Shown: positions 1 through 6,194 of the stretch, one piece after another
Layout: every line of letters begins with the position of its first letter
How positions within the stretch are numbered: position 1 is the first letter of the stretch
Assembly: GCA_017397765.1 (NCBI GenBank)
Contig: JAFQIB010000005.1
Span: forward strand, 1-33,214
Length of the DNA stretch: 33,214 nt
Direction of reading: 5' to 3'
Source: Clostridia bacterium
Lineage (GTDB): Bacteria; Bacillota; Clostridia; Christensenellales; Aristaeellaceae
Notes under the pieces: generated by a model
Databases searched by the model: none
What the model saw: the letters and a program-made list of their open reading frames with translations, nothing else
Told to the model about the DNA's origin: nothing
Translations under genes and position numbers: made by a program

Positions 1-139
1 GCTCGCGCCGACTAGCGAGAGCAAATGCTTGCATTTGCCGAGCATAGCCAGCGCCGGGCTTGTCCCGGTGATGGCCGAGTGACCAGTGAGTGAGTGCAAA
101 ACCTCGACAAAGTGCCTATAGCACTTTGTCGATACGCTG
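1..139 (+). repeat. Palindrome-rich intergenic repeat, copy A (inverted relative to copy B)
   Basis: This segment matches the reverse complement of 32898-33036 at 133 of 139 positions by eye, with no gaps. Differences fall at 4, 43, 46, 55, 67 and 80. It contains several inverted repeats: a perfect 12-bp stem with a 5-nt loop at 104-132 (TCGACAAAGTGC / GCACTTTGTCGA), a near-perfect palindrome at 21-38 (GCAAATGC-TT-GCATTTGC), and a long imperfect stem at 47-75 with loop CTTGT. Differences 55 and 67 are partners in that stem (C-G here, T-A in copy B). It has no plausible coding frame. The element probably extends left of base 1, because copy B continues as a GGCGC/GCGCC palindrome where this copy is cut. 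Confidence 0.9.
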
Positions 140-174
140 AGGCGCATCCTATACTTGCCTTGTAGGATGCGCCT
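140..174. other. Perfect 12-bp hairpin abutting repeat copy A and overlapping the -35 region
   Basis: AGGCGCATCCTA (140-151) pairs perfectly with 163-174 around an 11-nt loop. It starts exactly where the conserved repeat ends. A different 12-bp hairpin occupies the same position beside copy B. No U-tract follows on the + strand, so it is not a convincing terminator in that direction. Its 3' half overlaps the presumed -35 element of the two-component operon. Confidence 0.7.
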
Positions 175-188
175 GTTTATGCTATAAT
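160..188 (+). promoter_or_regulatory. Sigma-A promoter for the two-component / alarmone operon
   Basis: TTGTAG (160-165), a 17-bp spacer and TATAAT (183-188), with an extended -10 TGC at 180-182. The expected transcription start is near 195. This leaves a leader of about 19 nt before the response-regulator ATG at 214, with AAAGGAG at 197-203. Confidence 0.75.
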
Positions 189-213
189 GGAAATACAAAG
201 GAGCTGGATATAG

Positions 214-891
214 ATGTTTACCATTCTGGTTGTAGAGGACGATCTGACGCTGCAGCGCATGATGTGCGCCTTTTTGGGCATGAACGGCTATCGCACGCTG
301 CCCGCCGCCAACGGTCAGGAGGCGCTGGACGCAATCGAAAAGGTAATGCCGGACATGGTGATTGCGGACGTGATGATGCCCGTCATGGACGGCTGGGAGC
401 TGACGGAGGAGCTGCGCAGCGCCTATCCCCTGCTGCCCATCATGCTGGTCACCGCCCGGGACTCCATCGAGGACAAGCGAACCGGTTTTACCGCCGGTGC
501 AGACGATTATCTGACCAAGCCCGTGGATCTGGACGAGCTGCTGCTGCATGTGCAGGCGCTGCTGCGCCGCAGCCGGGCCATGACCAGCCACCGCATCACC
601 ATCGGTGAGACCGTACTTGATTATGACAGCCTGACCGTGCGGCGGGGCGATATTCTGCTGACGCTGCCCAAGAAGGAGTTTTTCCTGCTGTTCAAGCTGC
701 TCTCCAGCCCGATGCAGATCTTCACCCGCCGCCAGCTGATGGATGAAATCTGGGGCATGGATTCCGACAGCGACGAGCGCACGGTGGACGTGCATATCAA
801 ACGGCTGCGCGAAAAGTGCGAGGTGTTCCCGGATTTCTCCCTCGTGACAGTCCGCGGCCTGGGCTATAAGGCGGTCAGGAACGATGCTTAA
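214..891 (+). CDS. OmpR/PhoB-family response regulator
   Basis: The 225-residue protein has an N-terminal receiver domain (about 1-115) and a C-terminal winged-helix DNA-binding domain (about 125-222). Receiver residues are in place: acidic pair D9/D10, phospho-acceptor D52 in IADVMMP, T80 and K102. The wHTH carries the usual TVDVHIKRLREK recognition-helix region and the terminal VRGLGYKA wing. It should be activated by phosphotransfer from the kinase encoded next, which it overlaps by 8 nt. The ATG is preceded by AAAGGAG and a strong promoter. Length is normal for the family. The signal sensed and the target genes cannot be read from the sequence. Confidence 0.95.
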   Translation: MFTILVVEDDLTLQRMMCAFLGMNGYRTLPAANGQEALDAIEKVMPDMVIADVMMPVMDGWELTEELRSAYPLLPIMLVTARDSIEDKRTGFTAGADDYLTKPVDLDELLLHVQALLRRSRAMTSHRITIGETVLDYDSLTVRRGDILLTLPKKEFFLLFKLLSSPMQIFTRRQLMDEIWGMDSDSDERTVDVHIKRLREKCEVFPDFSLVTVRGLGYKAVRNDA

Positions 892-2257
892 GCGCTATTT
901 TCAGCCCTATACCTTCCGCAGCAGAATGATGATGGCGCTGTATCTCAGTGCGGCCTTTGCCGCAGTGATTTCCCTGCTGTTTGCCTATGTTATCAGCCAT
1001 GCCAACGTGCAGAGCGAGCTGCAGCTGCAGCAGCAGGCGCTGGCAGTCTATCTGCTGGAAATGGATAGCCGCACCGAGCTGTCAACCACAACCATGGTCG
1101 GCATGCTTGATGACGTGGAGGACACCCATGTGGAGCTTGTCACTGCAGCGTCCCCCGAGCTTCCGGAGGAATTTCTGCAGGAAAACAACGCCCGGCGGGT
1201 CATGTCCGTGCTGGATGACGTGACAGATACGCCCATCACCTATGTGCAGCTGGAGGATGGCATCGTCCGGATTTCCTCCCTGTATCGCCGCTCCCTGTTC
1301 GTGGTGGCCTTTTTCCGCGTCATCTCTGCGTCGCTATCCTACCTGGCAGTTTTCGTGCTGATGACTACGGTAGCATCCTTCTATCTTTCCAAGCCCGTTC
1401 AGGTGCTTACCCGCGCTCACGAACGGGTGCAGGAGGGAGATTTCACCGTCCGATTGCCGGACAATCAGCCCGGCGAAATGGGCGAGCTGATGCGCTCCTT
1501 CAACGATATGACAGAAGCCCTCGGCTCCACCGCCTATCTGCAGAAGGACTTTATCAGCAGCATTTCCCATGAGTTCAAAACGCCCATCGCCTCCATCCGC
1601 GGCTTTGCCAAGATGCTGCAGATGCCAGGCGTCACCGAGGAGCAGAAGGCGGAATACATCCGCCTGATCGCGCAGGAATCCGACCGCTTGTCCCGGCTTT
1701 CCGAAACGCTTTTGCGACTTTCTGCCCTGGAGCAGCAGACGGCCCTGGCCAGCCTGACCACCTTCTCCCTGGACGAGCAGCTGCGGCAGGTCATCCTGCG
1801 GCTGGAGCCCTCCTGGAGCGCCAAGGACATCGGCTGGCAGCTGGAGCTGGAGGAGATCCGCATCACCTCCGATCAAGAGCTGCTCAATCAAGTCTGGGTC
1901 AATCTGCTGCAGAACGCCATCAAGTTTTCCCCCGACGGCAGCGACATTGAGGTTCGCATCTGCCGCGATGGAAACGCCGTTGTGGAAATCAAGGATCACG
2001 GCTGCGGCATGACGGAGGAAACACAGCAGCGAATCTTCGACAAGTTCTATCAGGCGGACAAGAGCCGCAGGCAGGAGGGCGTTGGTCTGGGGCTGAGCCT
2101 GGTCAAGCGCATCGTGGATATGATGGGCGGCAGCATCAGCGTCCGCTCCGCCCTCCACGAAGGCTCTACCTTCCGGGTGGAGCTTCCCATCAGCCCGCCC
2201 CGTCATCACCACACAGAAACGACCAATTCCCCAACGGAGGCACTGAAGCATGGCTGA
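884..2257 (+). CDS. Membrane sensor histidine kinase (HAMP, HisKA, HATPase)
   Basis: The 457-residue protein has a transmembrane helix at about 15-38, an extracytoplasmic sensor of about 100 residues, a second transmembrane helix near 145-168, and a HAMP linker to about 220. The dimerisation/phospho-acceptor helix follows, with H229 in SSISHEFKTPIAS. The ATPase domain shows the N box (NLLQNAIKFS), G1 box (DHGCGM) and G2 box (GVGLGLSLVK). It is the cognate partner of the overlapping response regulator. The C-terminus ends in a His/Thr/Pro-rich tail. The gene overlaps the following alarmone synthetase gene by 8 nt, so translation of the two is probably coupled. The sensor region resembles no ligand domain I recognise. 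Confidence 0.95.
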   Translation: MLKRYFQPYTFRSRMMMALYLSAAFAAVISLLFAYVISHANVQSELQLQQQALAVYLLEMDSRTELSTTTMVGMLDDVEDTHVELVTAASPELPEEFLQENNARRVMSVLDDVTDTPITYVQLEDGIVRISSLYRRSLFVVAFFRVISASLSYLAVFVLMTTVASFYLSKPVQVLTRAHERVQEGDFTVRLPDNQPGEMGELMRSFNDMTEALGSTAYLQKDFISSISHEFKTPIASIRGFAKMLQMPGVTEEQKAEYIRLIAQESDRLSRLSETLLRLSALEQQTALASLTTFSLDEQLRQVILRLEPSWSAKDIGWQLELEEIRITSDQELLNQVWVNLLQNAIKFSPDGSDIEVRICRDGNAVVEIKDHGCGMTEETQQRIFDKFYQADKSRRQEGVGLGLSLVKRIVDMMGGSISVRSALHEGSTFRVELPISPPRHHHTETTNSPTEALKHG

Positions 2258-2936
2258 CGAAAAGCAGATGCACCGGATGAGTGCAGAATTCCAGCGGATG
2301 GTGGACGATTTCTTTGCCATCCAATGCCGCTATTCCGCCGCGATGCGCGAGATCCAGACGAAGCTGGAGATCCTGGACGACGAGTTCCAGATGCGGCATC
2401 GCCGCAACCCCATCCATCACATGCAGTCCCGGCTGAAATCCATCCAGAGCATGATGGAAAAGCTGCAGCGCAAGCAGTTTGCCGTCAGCATGGAAAGCGC
2501 TGTGGAAAACCTCTATGACATTGCCGGTATCCGCGTCATCTGTTCCTATGTGCAGGACGTGTATACCGTAGCAGAGCTGCTGACCTCCCAGGACGACGTG
2601 AAGCTGGTTCACAAACGGGACTACATCCGTCACCCCAAGCCCAACGGCTACCGCAGCCTCCACCTGATTGTGGAGATTCCCGTTTTCCTGCAGGAGGGCC
2701 GCATCATGGTGCCGGTGGAGGTGCAGATCCGTACCATCGCCATGGATTTCTGGGCCTCGCTGGAGCATTCCCTGCGCTATAAGGCGGACGGGGCCGTTCC
2801 GGAGGAGATCTGCAGTGAGCTGCAGCAGGTCGGCGAGGACATTGCCGCCCTGGACGAAAAAATGCAGGCCATTCACGATCGGATCGACGCAGCCGTCGCC
2901 CGGAATCTCCCGAAGGAAAAAGACTTTCTGCCCTGA
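2250..2936 (+). CDS. Small alarmone synthetase (RelA/SpoT-domain GTP pyrophosphokinase)
   Basis: The 228-residue protein consists of a single (p)ppGpp synthetase domain with flanking helices. It has no HD hydrolase, TGS or ACT domain, which is the layout of the RelQ/YjbM class. Visible synthetase signatures are NLYDIAGIRVIC, the substrate-binding stretch KRDYIRHPKPNGYRSLH, and VEVQIRTIAMDFWASLEH with its conserved Glu, Gln and Arg. It should transfer pyrophosphate from ATP to GTP or GDP in the cytosol and so raise the alarmone level. Its start lies 8 nt inside the upstream kinase gene. This ties its expression to a two-component system, which suggests alarmone output controlled by an external signal (inference). 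Confidence 0.9.
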   Translation: MADEKQMHRMSAEFQRMVDDFFAIQCRYSAAMREIQTKLEILDDEFQMRHRRNPIHHMQSRLKSIQSMMEKLQRKQFAVSMESAVENLYDIAGIRVICSYVQDVYTVAELLTSQDDVKLVHKRDYIRHPKPNGYRSLHLIVEIPVFLQEGRIMVPVEVQIRTIAMDFWASLEHSLRYKADGAVPEEICSELQQVGEDIAALDEKMQAIHDRIDAAVARNLPKEKDFLP

Positions 2937-2984
2937 ATAAACGCCTGGCAGTGCGCCATACTATCCGCAAAGGAGGAATGCGCG

Positions 2985-3419
2985 ATGCTGGGCTTTTTCT
3001 GTGCGCTGATCGCCGGCGCGGCAATGAGCATCCAGGGCGTGATGAACACGCGTCTGGGCGACAAGGTGGGCGTATTGGAGACCAATGCACTGGTACAGGG
3101 CGTTGGCTTTGTGCTGGCGCTGCTGATCGCCTGGTTCTTTGGTAAGGGGAATATCCGCCTGATCGGCCAGTCGCCCTGGTATACCTGGCTGGGCGGCGTG
3201 ATTGCGCCGATCATCACGGTGACGGTCATGCTCTCCATCAAGGGGCTTTCTCCGACGGTTGCCATCTCCGCCATTTTGCTGGCCCAACTGACCGTCGCTG
3301 CCCTGATTGACGCATTCGGATGGCTGGGTGCGGAGCGTACGCCCTTTACATGGCAGAAATATGTCGGCGTCGGCCTGATGGCTGCCGGCGTGCTGATGAT
3401 GAAATGGAAGACCAGCTGA
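2985..3419 (+). CDS. Small DMT-superfamily membrane protein (DUF606/YdcZ-like)
   Basis: The 144-residue, very hydrophobic protein has about four to five transmembrane helices. It opens with GFFCALIAGAAMSIQGVMNTRLGDKVG, typical of the YdcZ/DUF606 branch of drug/metabolite transporters. These are half-size units that usually work as homo- or hetero-dimers. AGGAGG at 2971-2976 with 8-nt spacing supports the ATG. It lies 48 nt after the alarmone synthetase in the same direction and is probably the last gene of that operon. The substrate is unknown. Confidence 0.8.
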   Translation: MLGFFCALIAGAAMSIQGVMNTRLGDKVGVLETNALVQGVGFVLALLIAWFFGKGNIRLIGQSPWYTWLGGVIAPIITVTVMLSIKGLSPTVAISAILLAQLTVAALIDAFGWLGAERTPFTWQKYVGVGLMAAGVLMMKWKTS

Positions 3420-3488
3420 AACCCGACAAGCTTCGCACTGTGCTGTCGAACGGTTCCGCCGATTCGACAAAGGGAGTGCCCTTTCTCC

Positions 3489-3518
3489 GCAGGGAATCCC
3501 TGTGTCTTTCATGAATAA
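3489..3518 (+). promoter_or_regulatory. Candidate sigma-H promoter of the spoIIA operon
   Basis: GCAGGGAAT (3489-3497) resembles the sigma-H -35 (RnAGGAwwT, one mismatch). After 12 bp comes a -10 region with GAATAA (3513-3518), matching the core of RnnGAATww except for the leading purine. spoIIA is a classic sigma-H target in spore formers. The predicted transcription start is near 3523-3525, inside or just after the 5' arm of the hairpin at 3517-3549. Confidence 0.55.
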
Positions 3519-3551
3519 ACCTCCCGTGAATATCTGTCACAGGAGGTTTTT
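3517..3551 (+). terminator. Terminator-like hairpin covering the spoIIAA ribosome binding site
   Basis: AAACCTCC (3517-3524) pairs with GGAGGTTT (3542-3549). After one mismatch, GTGA (3526-3529) pairs with TCAC (3537-3540), leaving a 7-nt loop. The 3' arm runs into TTTTT (3547-3551). It would end read-through transcription from the operon upstream. The same 3' arm contains the spoIIAA ribosome binding site AGGAGG (3541-3546, 8 nt before ATG 3555), so any longer transcript would also hide that site. Confidence 0.7.
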
Positions 3552-3554
3552 CTT

Positions 3555-3878
3555 ATGCTGCAATCATACCGCGACGGCAGCAGGCTGGTCGTGCGGCTGG
3601 CAGGCGAGCTGGATCATTACTGCGCCCAGAGCGTCCGCCGGGAGCTTGACAGGCTCATATCGGATCAAAGCATTCGCTGGCTGATCCTGGATTTTTCCGT
3701 GCTGCAATTTATGGATTCATCGGGCATCGGCGTGATCCTGGGCCGATACCGTCAGATGCGGGACCGGGGCGGTCAGGTGGGCGTGATCCACATGTCCCCG
3801 CATATCGCCCGCATCTTCCACATGTCCGGCATGGACAGAGTTATCCATCAGCTTGACCATCAGGAGGCAGCGCAATGA
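3555..3878 (+). CDS. spoIIAA: Anti-sigma-F factor antagonist SpoIIAA
   Basis: The 107-residue STAS-domain protein contains GELDHYCAQSVR near the N-terminus. The phosphorylation loop FMDSSGIGVILGRYRQM places the regulatory serine at S55, equivalent to Ser58 of the Bacillus subtilis protein. Unphosphorylated SpoIIAA binds SpoIIAB and releases sigma F in the forespore; SpoIIAB phosphorylates it to switch it off. Length and residue spacing are normal. The next gene overlaps it by 4 nt (ATGA). Confidence 0.95.
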   Translation: MLQSYRDGSRLVVRLAGELDHYCAQSVRRELDRLISDQSIRWLILDFSVLQFMDSSGIGVILGRYRQMRDRGGQVGVIHMSPHIARIFHMSGMDRVIHQLDHQEAAQ

Positions 3879-4312
3879 ACAGGCACAATGAAATGGAGAC
3901 GGTCTTCCTCAGCGTCCCGGAAAACGAAAGCTTTGCCCGGGTGGTCATTGCTGCCTTCGCGGTGCAGATGTCACCCACGGTATCCGAAATCGCCGATATC
4001 AAGACCGCTGTCTCTGAAGCGGTCACAAATGCCATTGTCCATGGCTACGAAGGCACGCGGGGTATGGTGACGCTCCGTGCGGTCATAGACGGTACGGTGC
4101 TTTCCGTCGAGGTTACAGATCAGGGACGGGGCATCTCCAATGTGGCACAGGCCATGGAGCCCTTTTATACCACCCATCCCGAGCAGGAGCGCAGCGGCAT
4201 GGGCTTTGCCGTCATGCAGACCTTCATGGATGAGGTCAACGTGACCTCCACCCCTGGCAGCGGAACCACCGTGCGCATGTGCAAACGCATCGCCCCGGAG
4301 GCGAGGCATTGA
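3875..4312 (+). CDS. spoIIAB: Anti-sigma-F factor and serine kinase SpoIIAB
   Basis: The 145-residue GHKL-fold kinase shows the N box (SEIADIKTAVSEAVTNAIVHG), G1 box (VTDQGRGI) and G2 box (SGMGFAVMQTFMD). It holds sigma F inactive in complex with ATP and phosphorylates SpoIIAA. Its ATG overlaps the end of spoIIAA, and its stop codon overlaps the TTG start of sigF. The three proteins are therefore probably made in matched amounts. Family assignment is firm from both motifs and context. Confidence 0.95.
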   Translation: MNRHNEMETVFLSVPENESFARVVIAAFAVQMSPTVSEIADIKTAVSEAVTNAIVHGYEGTRGMVTLRAVIDGTVLSVEVTDQGRGISNVAQAMEPFYTTHPEQERSGMGFAVMQTFMDEVNVTSTPGSGTTVRMCKRIAPEARH

Positions 4313-5004
4313 GCAGCGCCTTCGCAGAAGAGCTGCTTGAAGCCCGTCAGACCGGCCCCGAAGCTATGCAGGCGCTGGCGGAAAAGCATCTGCCGCTGGT
4401 GGGAGCGATGGTGAAGCGCTATCCGACCGGCAGCACGCATCGTGAAGAACTATACCAGCAGGGCGTGATCGGTCTGATGAAGGCGCTCAAAGACTTCGAC
4501 CCTGCCCGCGGCACCGCCTTCTCCACCTACGCAGCCGCCCTCATCCTCGGAGAAATGCGGATGCTGCACCGCAGGGATGCCCCCTTGCATATTCCGCGGA
4601 CGGAAACAGCTTTGCGCAGGCGTATCCGGCAAGAAGTGGATAAGCTTCGGGTGCGCCTTTGCAGAGAGCCCACCGTCACCGAGCTCGCCGAAACCTTGCA
4701 TATGGACGCTGCAGAGCTGATGCTGCACATGGATGATCTCTCCGTTGTCTCCTGCGATGCACCCAGCCCCGGCGGAACGCCGCTTTATGCGCTGCTGAGC
4801 GATCCGGAGGACTTTCAGCGCAGGCTGGAGCTGCGGGATCTGCTTGCCCGTTTACCCGCAAAGGATCGTCAGCTGATTCTGCTGCGGCACAGGCTCGGGA
4901 TGACGCAATCGCAGGCAGGGCAGCGGCTCGGCATGAGTCAGATGCAGGTCAGCCGCAGGGAGAACGCCATCAGAAAACGTCTTCGGGAAGCGCTACGGGA
5001 ATGA
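4309..5004 (+). CDS. sigF: Sporulation sigma factor sigma F (SpoIIAC)
   Basis: The TTG at 4309 is the preferred start. GGAGGCGAGG lies just upstream, and TTG overlaps the spoIIAB stop by 4 nt, matching the coupling of the previous pair. An in-frame ATG at 4279 would extend 34 nt into spoIIAB and has no comparable site. The 231-residue product has region 2 (EELYQQGVIGLMKALKDFDPARG, then FSTYA), region 3, and a region 4 helix-turn-helix (MTQSQAGQRLGMSQMQVSR). It directs early forespore transcription after release from SpoIIAB. Confidence 0.93.
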   Translation: MSSAFAEELLEARQTGPEAMQALAEKHLPLVGAMVKRYPTGSTHREELYQQGVIGLMKALKDFDPARGTAFSTYAAALILGEMRMLHRRDAPLHIPRTETALRRRIRQEVDKLRVRLCREPTVTELAETLHMDAAELMLHMDDLSVVSCDAPSPGGTPLYALLSDPEDFQRRLELRDLLARLPAKDRQLILLRHRLGMTQSQAGQRLGMSQMQVSRRENAIRKRLREALRE

Positions 5005-5039
5005 AAAAGGCGGACGATGCTGAGCTCGTCCGCACTTTT
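5004..5039. terminator. Bidirectional terminator between sigF and the ferredoxin-like gene
   Basis: GCGGACGA (5010-5017) pairs with TCGTCCGC (5026-5033). The sequence is followed by ACTTTT on the + strand and by CCTTTTT on the - strand. It sits between two convergent genes, 5 nt after the sigF stop and 6 nt before the stop of the - strand gene. Confidence 0.85.
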
Positions 5040-5044
5040 CAGCT

Positions 5045-5320
5045 TCACAGCTTTGGCAGCACCGCTTCCCGGACAATCCGGTCTGCATCTGCCTTTTCCA
5101 CATGATAATACCGCTCCGTGCCAATGCGTACACAGGGGCCCTCTGCGCATTCACCGAGGCAGTGGGCCCGGAAGATTTCCACCTTGTCCGCAGCGCCATA
5201 TGCCTCCAGCGCCCTTTGAAAGGCCGTCTCCAGCGGCTGTCCGCCGCCTCCTGCAGCGCAATGAATGCCGCCGCAGATGCGCATGCGGAGCTTATCGGAA
5301 TCAAGTATCAGCCTGGTCAT
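5045..5320 (-). CDS. Thioredoxin-like [2Fe-2S] ferredoxin domain protein
   Basis: The 91-residue protein matches the thioredoxin-fold [2Fe-2S] ferredoxin family related to the NuoE/HoxE C-terminus. Four cysteines sit in two clusters: CGGIHC near the N-terminus and CLGEC in the second half, followed by a further Cys in AEGPC. It probably carries electrons or serves as a small subunit of a redox complex, although no partner enzyme is nearby. It lies 14 nt after the purine phosphorylase gene on the same strand, with GGGAGG 6 nt before the ATG. The two are probably co-transcribed, with no obvious functional link. Confidence 0.8.
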   Translation of the reverse strand: MTRLILDSDKLRMRICGGIHCAAGGGGQPLETAFQRALEAYGAADKVEIFRAHCLGECAEGPCVRIGTERYYHVEKADADRIVREAVLPKL

Positions 5321-5334
5321 GCCGTTCCTCCCGT

Positions 5335-6036
5335 TCAGGCGATTTCAAGGGCAATCTCCATCATCTGGGTGAAGGAGTTCTGCCGCTCCTCTGCGCTCAG
5401 CCCCTCGCCGGTGAAGGGATTGTCGGAGATGGTGCAGATGGACAGGGCGTTCTTGCCGGCTCTTGCCGCATTGAGATACAGCGCTGCCGCTTCCATTTCC
5501 ACCGCCAGCACGCCAAGACCCTGCAGAATCTTTCCCTGCGGACGCTCGTCATAGAATACGTCCGAGGAGTACAGCGCGCCAGGCACGATGTGCGCCCCCA
5601 GCTTTTCGCCGGCCTCCATGGCAGCCTTGAGCAGCTCCCAGGAGCAGCAGGGCGCCAGATGGCCCTGGAAGCCATACTGTTCCCCAAAGCTGGAATTGGT
5701 ATACGCGCTCATGCCGGCCACGATATCCCGCACCTGCAGCTTCTCCGACAGCATGCCTGCGCTGCCCACGCGGATGATATTGTCCACATCGTAGAAATTG
5801 AACAGCTCATAGGAATAGATACCGATGGAGGGCATGCCCATGCCGCTGGCCATGACGGACACCCGCTTGCCCTTGTAAAAGCCAGTATGACCCTGCACAC
5901 CGCGGGTGTTGTTGACCAGCACGGCGTCCTCAAGGTAATTGTCTGCGATATACTTTGCCCGCAGGGGATCGCCGGGCATCAGCACGGTACGGGCAAAATC
6001 GCCGGCCTTTGCGGTGATATGGGGCGTCGGGATCAT
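5335..6036 (-). CDS. deoD: Purine-nucleoside phosphorylase, DeoD type
   Basis: The 233-residue protein fits the hexameric low-molecular-mass phosphorylase family. Visible signatures are the start TPHITAKAGDFA, VLMPGDPLRAKYIA with the phosphate-binding Gly/Arg, the ASGMGMPSIGIYSYEL block, the ribose-binding EMEAA and the base-binding SDNP. It cleaves purine (deoxy)ribonucleosides with phosphate to base and (deoxy)ribose-1-phosphate for salvage in the cytosol. The ATG at 6036 is chosen because it has AGGAGC 7-8 nt upstream and gives the family's usual N-terminus. A longer in-frame reading to 6240 would run through its own promoter and the divergent one. Confidence 0.95.
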   Translation of the reverse strand: MIPTPHITAKAGDFARTVLMPGDPLRAKYIADNYLEDAVLVNNTRGVQGHTGFYKGKRVSVMASGMGMPSIGIYSYELFNFYDVDNIIRVGSAGMLSEKLQVRDIVAGMSAYTNSSFGEQYGFQGHLAPCCSWELLKAAMEAGEKLGAHIVPGALYSSDVFYDERPQGKILQGLGVLAVEMEAAALYLNAARAGKNALSICTISDNPFTGEGLSAEERQNSFTQMMEIALEIA

Positions 6037-6073
6037 AGGAATCGCTCCTTTCATAAAACGGTCTGTTTTTTCT

Positions 6074-6082
6074 ATTGTAGCA
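6074..6082 (-). promoter_or_regulatory. Extended -10 promoter for deoD
   Basis: On the minus strand this reads TGC-TACAAT, an extended -10 element, about 38 nt upstream of the deoD start codon. The matching -35 region is weak (GTACAA-like near 6097-6102), as is common for extended -10 promoters. It is divergent from the ygiQ promoter, about 50 bp away. Confidence 0.5.
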
Positions 6083-6133
6083 TGGAAGGGACTGTTTTGT
6101 ACAGAGGGATTTTCCCTGCTGGGCTCCTGCGCC

Positions 6134-6162
6134 TTGACTTTGCAGCGCCAATCATCTACAAT
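6134..6162 (+). promoter_or_regulatory. Sigma-A promoter for the YgiQ-type gene
   Basis: TTGACT (6134-6139), exactly 17 bp, then TACAAT (6157-6162). The start codon at 6195 follows about 26 nt after the expected transcription start, with AAAGGAG just before it. Confidence 0.8.
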
Positions 6163-6194
6163 ATCTGCATACCCTTCATAAAGGAGTATGAAAC

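Noticed and set aside
1334-2320. Long minus-strand reading frame opposite the histidine kinase
   Set aside because: It is the complement of a gene with clear kinase motifs. It has low-complexity, motif-free translation and no ribosome binding site.
3463-3480. TCGACAAAG upstream of spoIIA, shared with the terminal repeat
   Set aside because: Only nine bases match and the rest of the repeat is absent. It also belongs to its own small hairpin (TGTCGAA/TTCGACA, 3444-3469).
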